Numbered from the stretch's first letter, positions 27,701-36,855 are shown. The stretch is DNA of 64,000 bases from Tigriopus japonicus (GCA_010645155.1 CM021317.1:6540043-6604042); one strand, 5' to 3'. The notes: generated by a model from the sequence alone, not told the origin. Numbers and translations: made by a program.

Positions 27701-30700
27701 TTCTGATTCCATAAGAAACTTATGCAAGATCCTAAACTGAGAGTCACAATTTGAAAAAAAGAAAAATTTTGAATATTTGAAAATGAAAAATACAAGTCAT
27801 TTGGGTCGATCATTTAACGATGATATTCAAGCCCACACCGGATGGTAATGTCCTTGTCTAGGCAAGAGGTGGTCTGGGCTTGTAACTTGTTTAACTGTAC
27901 GATTTTGGCACCTCGATTTATGTAAGAAAATAGAAATGTAGAGTTATTTCTTATAATCAGATGCTATTCTAGATATTAGAAACATTTATAAATAACGTAT
28001 AATTTATCAATTTATAATAATTATTATATATTATTATATAAATATTATATTTTCAAAACTTTGTTGTCAGCCTTTTGATTGGATATTTCAGTTCCAAAAG
28101 CCAAGGAAGATCGTAGTAACTTGAAAATGTTCTAAATTTTGTTATTTTTGCACAAATATGTCAATACTGCTCTACGTTAACAATCTCAAAGGGCAGAAAA
28201 TCAAATGGGATGGAAAGTTTGAGCAAAATTTCTTCGTTTTGGTGAGTTTTGGATTGATTTCAAATCAACTCGGATTTTTGTTCTTGATCAACCTTGTCAA
28301 TAACTTTCCTCCTTTCAAAAAATAAACATAATACGTTAAGGTTACCCCCATTAAATCTTAAGTTCGAACAAATTTACAACAAAATTTGCAAAATAACACA
28401 AGCTCACAAGAGATAAATCTTCATTTTGAGTTTTGGTATAAACCCCAAAACTGTGCAATTTAACGGATTGCAGGCCTAGTCTCCCCATATTTTAGATACC
28501 CCACGTAGTTAATTGCGGTGATCGAGAAACTCGCTCCAATGAGCCTCCCATCAAAAACGGGTTCCATTTATGGACATGTAGACTAAGAGAGAGAAAGAAA
28601 CCTTGCCAGATCTCCTTTCGGCGTCAACTCCATTAGAGTCTACATAGTTATCGGCCTTTATCTCGGAAGAAAAGCTACAATGGACCGCCGAAATTGGTCT
28701 GCGAGAAAGTTCCTCTATCGCAATACAAATGAAGACCCAATGGTTGATGACTTACTTGAAAATTCTGGGAATGTTCTAGTTTGGCCACGGCCGACTGATG
28801 TGAGGCCGCGAGGTCGTCGTATCGTCTACGAAGGAGGTTGTAATCGTCCTTAACAGCCTCGTAATTCTGCAGCAAGGTGCCATACATGATACTAAGGGAG
28901 TCTCCGGGTCCACCTTCGGAATTGAGAATGTTCTGGAACGCACCAAATATATAAAGGCACATGAAGTTTTTATTAAAGCTCTCTAAGAGCAAAGTAACGC
29001 ATTTGTTTGTCTGTGTCGGCCACCAGAGTGTGCCACTCTATTTTTTAATGATGCTTTTGTAGCCAACTGACAAGCATTTTATTTTCATGCTGTTCTAGAC
29101 AATAAATGGGTGTAATCAAACAAATTCAGCGAGGGATTCTGGGGCCAAAATGGTTAGGGATAGGTCAGAGTCAAGAATAACCCTCCAAAAAACTTGGAAC
29201 CTATTCGCATTCTTTGTTTTGATACTCAATCAAAACAAGAACTTTTCCCTCACGTAGCAAACATTAACTATGAAATGCTCGAGCCTAGTTCTGACCCATC
29301 CTTAGCCAGTTTGGCCCCCAAATCCCCAGCTGAATTTGCCCGACTGGACTCATCAATTACCATGGTGTTTGAAACAACTAACATTTCCAGTTGAAGTTTT
29401 TAGGATTATTTAAAAAGCCTGCAGTTGTAGTAGGTCGTTTCTATACACTTTTTGCGTAAGGATGTCTCCCTAAAAGCAATAAGCAAATCACATATAAAAA
29501 GGATAAAAAACAATAATTTGCTCTTTTGCAAGATGGGCATAGAGTTTCAGGGACCATCTCCGGATTTGAAGGTGTTCTGGAAGGCATCAAAACAAAATGA
29601 AGTTTCTATTAAAGCTCTGATTTAGTTTGCCACCACTCTTTTTTATGAATGCCCCTCCGACAGGGGCTCATAAAGCTTTTTGGATCCAGGGCCCTCTCAA
29701 TGCTTTTTAAGAAGCCCAGATATGAAATTCGATAAATAATCAGCAACTTAGCCCAACCATTACTGTAATATGTTGCTTCATGTCCTAAAAGCTTTCAACG
29801 TTTTCTACCAACGAATCAGAATCTGCTTCGAGTTGATTAGGTTCTTCTTTCCGACTAATAGAGCTTTAAGGCAGAAAAATAACAGTGTCCTTACTTGGAG
29901 TTGTTGCCTGAGATCTAGCATCTCTTTGCGTTCGTCTTCCAAATAGAGTCGGAGTGAATTGATTTCTTGATCGCCTCGTTGGTTTTCCACGAGGAGGTCA
30001 TTATAGCGGCTTCGATAGCTTTCGGACTCTCGGCGGTAGAACTCAATGTCCTTCAAGGCTTGTTCCAGTTTCTTCAAGACATCATTGGGTTGTCTGTAAA
30101 GAAGTAAGACAATCAGTCAATCAGGATATATGGTGGGTCGCCTTGCTCGGCCTTATGGGCTTAGCAACCAGACTGACCGATTTACGGAACGACAACATGA
30201 AATGAGGTCAACCTCAGAGAAAATATCCTCAAGGAACCTTACCTCAAGCCCTCAGTGGGTTCCATTGAGAAATGGGACAAGATCTGACCAAAATATTTGG
30301 TGGGTATACAGGTCTTTAAGAGTATTCATTTCGTACAAGGTATTTCTTGCCATTCAAATCGTTCTGGCTATAAGGACATTCGATATGAGAATTTCTTTTG
30401 ATAGAAAGATTTGTTTGTCTCTGACTTGAATGCACCATCAAGTACATGACTCTCAAAATAAAAGAACGTAGTGTCTATTTCCAGTTTCAATCACTAGAAT
30501 CCATTGAAGTTGGAACATGCAAATGTTTTGCGACACCCAAGGCCGAAATCTTAGAACCGTGACAGGGAAGAAAATCCCTCAAAAGAAACGTCTCAAGAGT
30601 GGCTGGTATCTTTTTTCTCTTACTTTCTTGGATTTCCCGGGAGGAATTCGTGGTGACTGCTTCGTTCTACTGAAGGCATTTTTGGACCCGGAGGCGATGT

Positions 30701-31821
30701 CTCATTGCTTGGCTCTCGAGCAATTGAAAACAGCAAGCTCTTGTCTCCAGCAGCTGCAATACTATGACTCCGGGACAAATTCGGATTCATTGCTAAAATG
30801 GAAGAAGGTGGATCAGATCCGGTTTACGGGAGAGAAGTCATTGGTGTGTTTGAGTTTACCTTTGGAGGGACTTTGTGCCGAGTCGGAGTTGGTCCTTTGG
30901 TGGTGAATGATCTCCAAGGGAGGGTTGGAATACAGTAAATGCTTGTTGCTAGTCACAACTGGGGCTGGACCTTGAAGACTCAGAAGAGTATCGCGATCCA
31001 TGGAGGCCGAATATCGCTTCTTGGAAGCGGCGTCCTTCAGGAGATCTCTTTCTTGAGTCACTAACTGGAAATGAAAACGGGCTTAAACATTGGTTCCATT
31101 TTTTTGCCTCATCAATAAAGGTTTATTACGTTATGAAGTTCCATTTTTTCTATTCAAGATCAAAATAATGTCAAAGTTGGATATTTGATATCTTCTGTCA
31201 TTGTCTCCTTTATATAGTTTTGACAACACCTGAATAAAAAAGACTAACGTGGAAGAAAAGATCTTCATGCTTGAAAAAATGGTAAGTTTGAAATGAAAAA
31301 CAGCCAGAACTGAAATAATATTTTCAATCAATATTCCTTTTCCAAGCATCCGAAACGAATAAATTTTGTGATATATTTTGTCATTTCTTAAGCATCTAAT
31401 CAACTGCATGTTTTGACACTAAAGTCTCTTTTCGCTTCAGATCAAATCCGGTTACAAAATTTTTTGCTGTTTCTAGCTCTAAAAAATGCCATTATGCCAA
31501 TCAATTAGCAAAAATGGCAAAGTTGTTTTCAAAATTTCATTTTCATCAGTCCTTGTGTCAAAGCTGTGTTCTACAAGGAGAACATCGCTCAGCAATCAAA
31601 AATTGATGGCACTGCCCATAAATCCAAATTAAAGTAACGATCCAGTTACGCCCTAAAACCTTATTTTCACGGCCTTAAATCTACAAGAATCTCACCTTTA
31701 ATTGTGCTTTGAGTTTGGGGACACTCGTCCCATCATCCAAAGAGCGAGGAACTCCCACATAGGCGCCCTCGGGCGACGAGACCCGTGGACTGTGGAGGGG
31801 CTCATTGTCCGGATCCCCCAT
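766..31821 (-). CDS. dlg5: Discs large homologue 5 (MAGUK scaffold), complete, 35 coding exons
   Basis: Membrane-associated guanylate-kinase-like scaffold of cell junctions; family members act in polarity, adhesion and Hippo signalling. Exons 5' to 3': 31821-31696, 31064-30860, 30792-30624, 30093-29895, 28932-28756, 23966-23826, 20748-20635, 17730-17602, 16482-16385, 16245-16147, 15093-14942, 12822-12696, 10851-10762, 10567-10432, 10358-10225, 10160-10041, 9976-9826, 9152-8751, 8686-8558, 8492-8423, 8363-7759, 7732-7187, 7119-6788, 6593-6522, 6458-4818, 4739-4665, 3934-3749, 3684-3543, 3477-3267, 3193-2669, 2603-2133, 2065-1941, 1877-1773, 1164-945, 875-766. They total 8334 nt (2777 residues) with phase kept at every junction. 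Domains: coiled coil about 43-650; PDZ1 about 668-738; PDZ2 about 745-830; Ser/Pro-rich disordered region about 830-2140; PDZ3 about 2142-2225; PDZ4 about 2360-2430 (LGVRLVGGN loop); SH3 about 2438-2510; GK-like about 2590-2777. The GK part has VGPLADAV instead of a GxxGxGK P-loop, so it should be catalytically dead as in the family. The C-terminus EQNKTLWVP matches the family end. It is longer than vertebrate and fly relatives (about 1900) through the disordered middle. No CARD is visible. Start: first ATG of the first exon; an upstream noncoding exon is likely. Confidence 0.93.
1165..1772 (-). other. dlg5 intron 33, nothing recognised
   Basis: AT-rich intron between the last two guanylate-kinase-like blocks. 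I see no second gene or repeat. Confidence 0.5.
3267..3307 (-). repeat. GAY trinucleotide run coding poly-Asp
   Basis: The end of dlg5 exon 29, just after PDZ3, is a mixed GAT/GAC run encoding nine consecutive aspartates before Ser-Asp-Leu. Codon mixing argues against recent slippage. The exon end was set by phase: donor CTGG|GTATAG leaves phase 1, which the next exon (AT GTC CCC) completes. Confidence 0.75.
3935..4664 (-). other. dlg5 intron 26, nothing recognised
   Basis: AT-rich intron between the small cassette exon and the exon before PDZ3. No coding or repeat signal was found. Confidence 0.5.
4665..4739 (-). CDS. dlg5: Putative 75-bp cassette exon of dlg5
   Basis: A GC-rich island in AT-rich intron, bounded by a weak acceptor (ATTACAAG) and a good donor (ACAG|GTGAGC). 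It is 75 nt with phase 2 at both ends, so it can be included or skipped without changing frame. It would encode an Arg-rich stretch containing RSLERPKPRRSD. The acceptor lacks a strong polypyrimidine tract, as expected of a regulated exon. Homology is not shown, so this is inference from composition, phase and splice sites. Confidence 0.6.
4818..6458 (-). CDS. dlg5: Giant disordered exon of dlg5 (547 codons)
   Basis: This is the largest dlg5 exon, listed separately because it can mislead gene finders: if the donor GAG|GTACCC at 4817 is not used, the frame reads on 17 codons to a stop at 4766-4768. The protein is Ser-, Arg- and Pro-rich with clusters such as SSSKKSSRQKTRSSRE and a proline patch (PPPIAAPPLSPF), typical of disordered phosphorylated linkers. 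It has no recognised domain and lies between PDZ2 and PDZ3. Confidence 0.85.
9153..9825 (-). other. dlg5 intron 17, nothing recognised
   Basis: The intron splits PDZ2 between RILS and INDRS. It is AT-rich with no repeat or gene that I can support. Confidence 0.5.
10913..12615. mobile_element. hAT-type foldback element, 1.7 kb, in dlg5 intron 12
   Basis: The ends form a terminal inverted repeat, TAGGGCCCGGAAAAATATTT on the left against TATGGCCCGGAAATATTT read inward from the right. The 8-bp sequence CTACTCAG sits directly outside both ends (10905-10912, 12616-12623), a hAT-type target duplication. Internally, about 11245-11410 is repeated inverted at about 12165-12372; the left arm lacks about 65 bp present in the right arm. 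A second element is nested between the arms. A minus-strand frame at 11944-12285 (113 codons) overlaps the right arm; I do not recognise it and see no transposase. The element looks non-autonomous. Confidence 0.8.
11598..11929. mobile_element. hAT-type MITE, copy 1, nested in the 10913-12615 element
   Basis: It begins TAGTGATGGACC and ends GGTCCATCACTA, flanked on both sides by ATCAAGAG (11590-11597, 11930-11937), a perfect 8-bp target duplication. The subterminal parts are runs of CCGAAA/TTTCGG hexamers. The central ~200 bp match the copy at 57656-57954 in reverse orientation. No coding capacity is seen. It inserted after the host element, since it splits it. Confidence 0.9.
12823..13002 (-). 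other. Start of dlg5 intron 11, no feature
   Basis: AT-rich sequence between the coiled-coil exon and a dispersed repeat. Nothing is recognised. Confidence 0.4.
13003..13538. repeat. Dispersed 0.5-kb repeat, copy 1
   Basis: About 535 bp that recurs in reverse orientation at 46198-46696. Shared blocks include the end with GCAAGCTTTAGT, the block with GAGGAAAATGTCGCCCTCAC, a central stretch coding VVVxKxKAxSxGxFGSFK in both copies, and the other end CTCCCTCTAGTA. The aligned reading frame hints at a decayed coding region, but I do not recognise the protein. Precise ends and target duplication are unclear. Confidence 0.75.
13653..14215 (+). pseudogene. Possible decayed coding stretch, unknown
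   Basis: A 69-codon frame (13653-13862) is followed by protein-like pieces in changing frames up to about 14210 (for example EVRYNNYVFAYDGVQ near 14120). This may be an old transposase or gene relic in dlg5 intron 11. I recognise no family, and no splice pattern makes it intact. Confidence 0.25.
15208..15455 (-). mobile_element. tRNA-derived SINE in dlg5 intron 10
   Basis: Read on the minus strand, it starts with a tRNA-like head: an A-box-like TAGCGCAGTTTC (15422-15433) and, about 30 nt on, a B box GGTTCGATTCT (15391-15401). Next come about 170 bp of unrelated body and a terminal A-run (15208-15220). RNA polymerase III boxes, tRNA spacing and an A tail define a tRNA-derived SINE. The body has a 60-codon frame with no evident homology. 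Confidence 0.8.
16483..17601 (-). other. dlg5 intron 8, nothing recognised
   Basis: AT-rich intron of 1.1 kb between two coiled-coil exons. A short plus-strand frame at 17132-17413 is low-complexity (Lys/Ile-rich) and I do not consider it a gene. Confidence 0.45.
17858..18170. mobile_element. hAT-type MITE related to 53757-54369, copy 1
   Basis: The right end is CTCGAAACCCATCACTA. The interior (GGTTCGAGTGTTGCCATATT, GGTCAAAAAG, CAAAACTATGGC-like blocks read in reverse) matches the element at 53757-54369 in opposite orientation. The left end is eroded. A second TAGTGATGGG immediately follows the right end, making a palindrome at 18161-18181 that could be the remnant of an abutting copy. Confidence 0.65.
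18697..18721 (+). repeat. Interstitial telomere-like (CCTAA)5
   Basis: Five perfect CCTAA units, the complement of the TTAGG arthropod telomere repeat, followed by degenerate CTTAA and CCTAA units. They sit in the centre of the 18387-19114 inverted repeat. Confidence 0.85.
18820..18890 (-). repeat. tRNA-like pol III box pair (SINE or tRNA relic)
   Basis: On the minus strand an A-box-like TAGCGCTGTGGTAGAGAAT is followed about 35 nt later by a B-box-like GTTCGCGGC, then a T-run that could be a pol III terminator. The acceptor ends do not pair convincingly, so it is probably a relic rather than a tRNA gene. Confidence 0.4.
19135..20634 (-). other. Rest of dlg5 intron 7, nothing recognised
   Basis: About 1.5 kb of AT-rich intron with only short frames. 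No repeat copy was found elsewhere in the window. Confidence 0.4.
21262..21436. repeat. Foldback (inverted repeat) element
   Basis: Arms of about 62 bp: 21262-21323 (CTGATGAGTAAGCCTCGG...) pairs with the complement of about 21375-21436 (...CCGAGCCTTACTGATGAGA). The spacer is about 50 bp. Arms are about 80 percent matched. No gene lies inside. Confidence 0.65.
21680..21770 (+). repeat. Dispersed repeat shared with 61225-61325
   Basis: Shared blocks: TTTGGACAAACTAAT, ATGTTGAT-GAGAGACTC, and GAATCTTGGCATG, in the same order and orientation at both sites, so the two copies share ancestry. The boundaries are not defined. Confidence 0.6.
23967..28755 (-). other. dlg5 intron 5 (4.8 kb)
   Basis: Largest dlg5 intron. 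It contains a pyrimidine-rich tract near 24117-24186, an AT-rich island near 27960-28060 and a more GC-balanced block at 25270-25760 carrying 140-codon (-) and 77-codon (+) frames. Neither frame shows splice context or a recognised domain, though the block could hold an alternative promoter or noncoding exon. Confidence 0.4.
24117..24186 (+). repeat. Pyrimidine-rich simple repeat
   Basis: Runs of TCTCTTTC and CTTTCTCTC units, consistent with a microsatellite-like tract in intron. Confidence 0.7.
29100..29395. repeat. Foldback element related to 43450-43640
   Basis: The left arm (about 29104-29188, with TTCAGC-GGGATT-TGGGGCCAAA-TGG) recurs inverted at about 29280-29365. The block with GGGGCCAAAATGG, CAGAGTC and GAACTTTTCCC is found again at 43450-43640 in the same orientation as the left arm. 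A 66-codon frame (29194-29394) runs through one arm but is probably incidental. Confidence 0.65.
29550..29650 (-). pseudogene. Decayed duplicate of the dlg5 exon 5 boundary
   Basis: The sequence from GGACCATCTCCGGA to GCCACCACTCTTTTTT resembles 28910-29045: the first bases of exon 5 (GGTCCACCTTCGGAATTGAGAATGTTCTGGAACGCACC on the plus strand), its acceptor and upstream intron including ATGAAGTTT-TATTAAAGCTCT. It keeps the acceptor-like TTCTGGAA but not the rest of the exon, so it is a partial segmental duplication. Confidence 0.65.
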
Positions 31822-34083
31822 GCTCTATCGCTATCTCTCAGGGTCTAAAACTAAAAAGTAATCTAAAACATGTTCTAATCACATCCCAAACATAGCACCA
31901 CAACTGTCAAGGTGGTGCTGGTCAGGTGCTGTACAACATCATTCTCATCATCAATCCTGGAGGCGAGCTTGCCGTGTACAGCATTCACCTTGTTGTTGCG
32001 GTCGTCTGGGCGCCTTTCCCTTCTGATCAGCTTCATTCCTTTGGCAATACAATGATATTCCTTGGGTGAGAAGGCTGATATGAAGGATATATCTTTAAAA
32101 GGTGTGTTGTCAGATGGAATTAGGTGTCATTTACAAGTTTGGAATAAAGACTGTTAAGGTAATTATTGGTATGCTAAAAGTGTAAGATTGGCCGGACAGA
32201 GGCCGTCACCCTGTGAAAGAGAGTCCGCAATTGCCTCCACCTATGTTTGGCCTAGAGAGCTCTAGAACATAGGTGGCTCTGAGGTGACAGGGAGGTAATC
32301 AAATACATTGCCAGACTGCAACTTCACTTGTCACTCCTGTAATTCAATTAGATAATCGTCATAAAAGCTCTTGAGAACAAACAGTTACCGATATGTAGTC
32401 CATCTGTTTTACAAACACTTTGATCCTTCGAACCGTGATCATCCTACTCCCAAGAAATCTTGCAGAAACATTTAAATCAACGTGTAAAGAAGTAAGTTAT
32501 TCATAAACATCGCTTAGAGACGCCTTGTGTTAGTTTTGGACAATGTGCGCTTTTGCTATTCTTAAATTGAAAGAGTTATTCGACCTACAAATATTTTGGC
32601 CAACAGGTTGGATGATTGTTTAATCACAAGTTGCGCAAATATTTTGACTGCTAAAATTTTTGGTTAAGTAATTTACCCATATCAAAGGTGTAAAGTAGCG
32701 TAAGAATTGCAAATTTATAACGAAACGCCAGTTTTATGAATCTTGTGTGGGAACAATTTGCCCTGAAAATCATAGACAAATCGTTCCTTCAAGCATAATG
32801 ATCAAGTTTAATTTGAGCTAAAACGCTTCAATGTGATGAGGGCATCTCTTTCATGGTATTTATTTGTTCATCTATTAAGCATTGTGACAGGTTTTTTATA
32901 TAATTAGACATGGGATCTTAATGCAAGAAAACATTTATTTGCATTTTGGGTCCTCTTTGCATTCGTTCAATTTACTTAATTTTCAAGCCCCATCGGGCTA
33001 AATCATATTGACTTCTTAAAAAATAGTGTATTTAGATGTCTATTTGGCAAAGGGGCCACGGTCCTCTATTGGGTACGCAGTCCACTTTTGGGTCCATGAT
33101 TCTCTTTTAGGTACCTATTTGCAAAACACTTTAATATCTTCTTGGCCGAGACATAATCACTTGATCTACAATCATCCAAGAATGTGCCAAGTCGAGAAAT
33201 TCGAGAAGAGATCTGCACGTCTGACTTCTTCAAGTTATTTTTTTTTAGCGCTAATTTTGCATTTTCAAGCATTTTGGAAACTTTTTGGAAAAAATGAGTT
33301 GAATAAAATGTGGTTTCAAAGGTTCTTATGAAAATCAGTTATAGAATGGGATTTTACAAATATTCTTTTTGGAAATTTAATTCAAAATGGTTGAAAAAAT
33401 CGAAAGTCGATCTGGTTTTTTATTTTTATTTTTTTACTTTAAATTTTTGATGTTGTCGTTGGAACTAACAAAGTCAGTTTTAGTGTAAAGAATCAAAAGT
33501 TAATGTACCTTAATATCTAACAGATGCCAAAAAGCGAGACTTTCTTTTTCCTACGAAGTTTACGGTTTTCATAAAATTGTATAATTGGAAATGAATGATG
33601 AACGAACGAAATTTGCGGAACTAGTTCTTCGGCTAGCATTGGAGGAATTGTTCTTGATTTTTCCAAAAATGACGGATTGATATTAGTTTGGTTACAACTC
33701 TCCCATATGAAGTTTATCACATTCATCGGCAGAAAAAAAAAATCAAACTAAAATAAGTGAATATGTTGCCCAAGCTTAAAGATTTAAAGTTCTTGAACAC
33801 ACTGCTTTGATGCATTTCGAAGAAGGTTTCTCTGAAATGAAAAGTTAAAACTCTTTTAACGTAAGAAACGGATTCACGGGATATTGGATTGGCACTAAAA
33901 CATTTGGCATTCACTCAATAATACCTTGTGTTTTGAGCAGCAAATTGATTAACGACCTCCAGAAAATGTCTGAATTTTTTTTCTCATGGGATCCAAATTT
34001 CCCAAAGATGTCGCCAAAAGATAAGAAACTAGTATTTTTTAAATATTTTGTCACAAATACATTGTGTACAAAAGTGCAAAACG
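31822..34083. promoter_or_regulatory. Head-to-head intergenic region of dlg5 and pex2
   Basis: 2.26 kb separates the two divergent start codons. A GC-richer block at about 31890-32045 is a good candidate for a dlg5 noncoding first exon (minus-strand donor AACAAG|GTGAATG near 31987; acceptor TTTTAG near 31845). It also contains a 53-codon minus-strand frame out of phase with dlg5. A hairpin with arms CCACCTATGTT/AACATAGGTGG lies at about 32237-32276. The rest is AT-rich. Confidence 0.45.
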
Positions 34084-36708
34084 ATGTCAAGGGCTCTCAT
34101 ATTAGACTCACTTCTTTTGTACAAAGATCTCACAACACACTTTCACGAGCATTTCTTTCAAGAAGTCTTTAAGTACTTGCCCTTGGACTCAAAACTGGTT
34201 TCTATACTAAATCTTGGTCCAGAGTTTAAAGCCATTCTGAGGATATTAATTGATTATTGGCATTGGACCCATTTAAAATGCCTTCATCCAGGACAACTTG
34301 CTTTGAATATTTCTATTGATGTAAGTGTATTCTGTGATTATGTTTCATCAAGTCAATTACAATTCAGTTATTTGCAGGGATTGACGCAATCCAAGTTTAT
34401 CCTCTACACAGCTCTACAAACCATTCCAAGTTATTTAGCTGAGAGAGAAGCACATATAAGCCAAAGGTAAGGGAAATAATGACATACATATTGTCTATTA
34501 AAATATAAGAAGTAAAGACGGCCAAATAGGGCTTTAAAAAATGTTTTCGGCCGTAAAATAGGCTTAAAACCGGCTTGAAATTGCCTTCAAAACTTTAAAC
34601 AAATGCTTAAAAATGGACTGATATATACCTCGAAAACGAAAAAACTGCCTCAAATTGCGCTGGATATGCTCAAAAAAAAAAACGCTGTAAAACCTAAAAT
34701 TTGCTCTAAATCTCAAAAAGCACCTTTTGATAGCACCAAAAAAAAAATACATTTGGATTTCGCGCAACTCAGTTTTGAGGGCTGCCATTCAACCTTGGTG
34801 GCAGTCAAAAAATGATTTAAGGTGAAAAGGTCACAAACAAGACAGTCACCAGTAAATAGGTCACAGGGTAAAACGGTCACGGTAAAAAGTTCACAATGAA
34901 AAATCACTTTTCAATGGATATTAATGCGTTCCACCCGGAATTTCTCAACAGCCCATGAACAGATCTCAAAAGAAGGGCGTAATTTTGACTCCAGAGGGGG
35001 GAGGGAACACCCTCGTCCATGGTCCGCCGGATCCAGGGTGGGTTGGGACCATTGTCCTAAAAATGTTGTGAATGACTTCTTGTCAGCATATGGGACCTTT
35101 GCCTTGGCATAATTGTAATTGTAAATCTTAGGGTCCCAAGGGACAATCTTCAACCAAGGAAGGTACCAGGGTCCGTGGGGCACCCCCTTGGCCACCTCCG
35201 GAGCTGCGTGTTTCTGTGACCTTTTTACCGTGACTTTTTTACCTTGTGACCTATTTACCGCGCGCCAAAAAAATACTTGCCCAAGAGAAAAATAATATTA
35301 AAAAGACCCCTTAATGTTAAACAACTTCCTAGCCCTTTTAGAAAATAAGTTGCAGCGATTAAAAAGTATATTTTTAATAACGGTCCTTTAACGAACAGCT
35401 GAATGGGTGGTCACAATACATAAGACTGGAAGGTCACCGTACTAATACAGCTCCCAAAATTGTAACTTGACACAAGAGTTTGACCCATTTTCGAACTTCT
35501 CAATAAATACTGGACACGAAAAACCAGAAATTGTGTGTCACGAAACTCAAAGGTTGCACGTGTTTTCTATATCAGTGGTTACGCTTAAAGGAATTCATAG
35601 GTAAAGCTAGAGCACTATAATAACAAGTTATTATAGTGATCTTGGTAAAGCTAGAGCATTGATTATGTGCCAAAGTTGGTAATGGCAGATCATAAAATGT
35701 GCGTGAGAAGAATCAAAGGTTTCAGAAAAATATTAAAATGAAAGAGTTGTTTTTATGCTGATGAAAGGAATCTTTATCTATGGTAAAAGACATCTTCAAT
35801 ATTTCAAGGAAATTTTGCTTACATACTTGCGCATGAATGTATGTACGCTACCACAACCAGCACCAAATTTGCAGGATTTTTTTGTTACAATTTCGATAAC
35901 TTTGTGGTTTTTTTGTCGCAATTTCTTGTCGGTTTTGTCTTGAAATTTTGCGAAAACTCAAAATATACTTAAAACTAATTTAAAGGCCTAAAATGGATGG
36001 AGCATATTTTGGCCGTCTTTAATAGTTAAGTCCATTCCTTTCAGATTCACATTAAGCAGAGGACTGCAAAGAGTGATCAACCACGTCCAAACATCAATTC
36101 AATTCTTCCGCATTTTAAACTTCCTTAAATTTTTGCAAGTACGTGACGTGACATTAACAAGAACTAAATGCCTTTAAACATTCTACCATTTTCTTCTTAA
36201 TAGGAGGGGTTATATCCAAATCTAACTACCAGGCTTTTGAAACTCAAACCCGTTGTGCCAAAATCGGGTCAAGCAATTGACAGTGGTGCCCTTTCAAGGT
36301 AAATTTCTCCCCATACAGTAACTTCTTTGTATATCTGTGGTAACAAGTCTTCAAGTATATAACATTTCCATTGACGGAGAACGCTTTCATTACAAAGCTT
36401 TAATTTCCTTTAGGGAGCTGTTTTGGCACACATTACTGGAATTGGTGACAATATTGCTTCCCTTGGTTCAAGGCAGTCAATTCCACAGATGGATCAAAAC
36501 CAAAATGGGACAACATAAGCCTGTTCAAACGGATTCAATGATGTGCTCCATTTGTGGCCAAATCCCAATCGTTCCTTCTTGCTCAACTTGTTCACATGTC
36601 AGCTGTCACTTTTGTTTATCAGCTGCTTTGAAATCTAATCCTGCGTTTAGCTGTCTTGTGTGCGGTTTGGTCCAAGATAAGGCTTCATTGAGAGCAATGA
36701 AATTGTAA
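34084..36708 (+). CDS. pex2: Peroxisome biogenesis factor 2 (RING E3 peroxin)
   Basis: Membrane RING ubiquitin ligase that with PEX10 and PEX12 ubiquitinates the import receptor PEX5. Exons: 34084-34320, 34378-34466, 36045-36138, 36204-36298, 36414-36708, giving 810 nt and 269 residues (vertebrate PEX2 about 305). Phase is kept at all junctions. Visible family features: LALNISID followed by an alpha-helical stretch ending YLAEREAH; NFLKFLQEG-YPNLTTRLL; RELFWHTLLELVTILLPL; then a C-terminal C3HC4 RING with CSIC, CSTCSH, CHFC and CLVC. Start: ATG at 34084, because the frame upstream offers only a TTG. Introns 1 and 3 are very short (57 and 65 bp). The gene is divergent from dlg5 and convergent with Skeletor. 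PEX10 also has a C-terminal RING, but the central motifs fit PEX2 better. Confidence 0.88.
34812..35267. mobile_element. TIR element with GGTCAC-type subterminal repeats in pex2 intron 2
   Basis: Both ends consist of tandem motifs such as AAATAGGTCACA, GGTCACGGTAAAAAG and their complements (TGTGACCTTTTTACCGTGAC, TTGTGACCTATTTACC) in inverted arrangement. The GC-rich interior carries a 94-codon minus-strand frame (34911-35195) I do not recognise. The repeated-motif ends suggest a DNA transposon; superfamily and target duplication are unclear. Confidence 0.65.
35381..35593 (+). repeat. Dispersed TIR repeat (CGGTCCTTTAACG family), copy 1
   Basis: It starts CGGTCCTTTAACG and ends CGCTTAAAGGA, an imperfect inverted pair, and the whole ~210 bp recurs in reverse at 56406-56620. 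A weaker third copy in the same orientation is at about 51380-51500. Confidence 0.75.
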
Positions 36709-36713
36709 ATAAA
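36708..36713 (+). promoter_or_regulatory. Poly(A) signal overlapping the pex2 stop codon
   Basis: The stop TAA (36706-36708) shares its last base with AATAAA at 36708-36713. If used, the 3'UTR would be only some 15-30 nt. Confidence 0.5.
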
Positions 36714-36737
36714 AATCCGTCAAGGGATCCAAAGCAT

Positions 36738-36855
36738 AATGGGACAATTTAAGCCTGTGTAATCAGATTCAAAAATGCCCTCAACCTGTTCACATGTCAG
36801 GTCAGCTCCTTTGAAATCTAATCCTATCTTTATCTGTCATTAATGTGGTTTTGTG
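36738..36855 (+). pseudogene. Decayed duplicate of the pex2 RING exon
   Basis: Starting 30 bp after the pex2 stop, the sequence repeats the last exon with changes: ATGGGACAA--TAAGCCTGT, then CAACCTGTTCACATGTCAG, then TTTGAAATCTAATCCT and TATCTGTC--GTGTGG-like text. It has stops in frame and lacks the part encoding the first Cys pair of the RING. It is a tandem partial duplication that has become non-functional. Confidence 0.8.

Noticed and set aside
30813..30859. Read-through of dlg5 exon 2 to a stop at 30813
   Set aside because: A donor AAAG|GTAAAC at 30859 and an acceptor at 30793 keep phase into exon 3, which is clearly coding.
33517..33726. 69-codon minus-strand frame upstream of dlg5
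   Set aside because: Protein-like composition but isolated, with no splice continuation into dlg5 and no recognised family.
34048..34083. Longer pex2 start at 34048
   Set aside because: The codon at 34048 is TTG, not ATG. The first ATG in this frame is 34084 and suits the family length.
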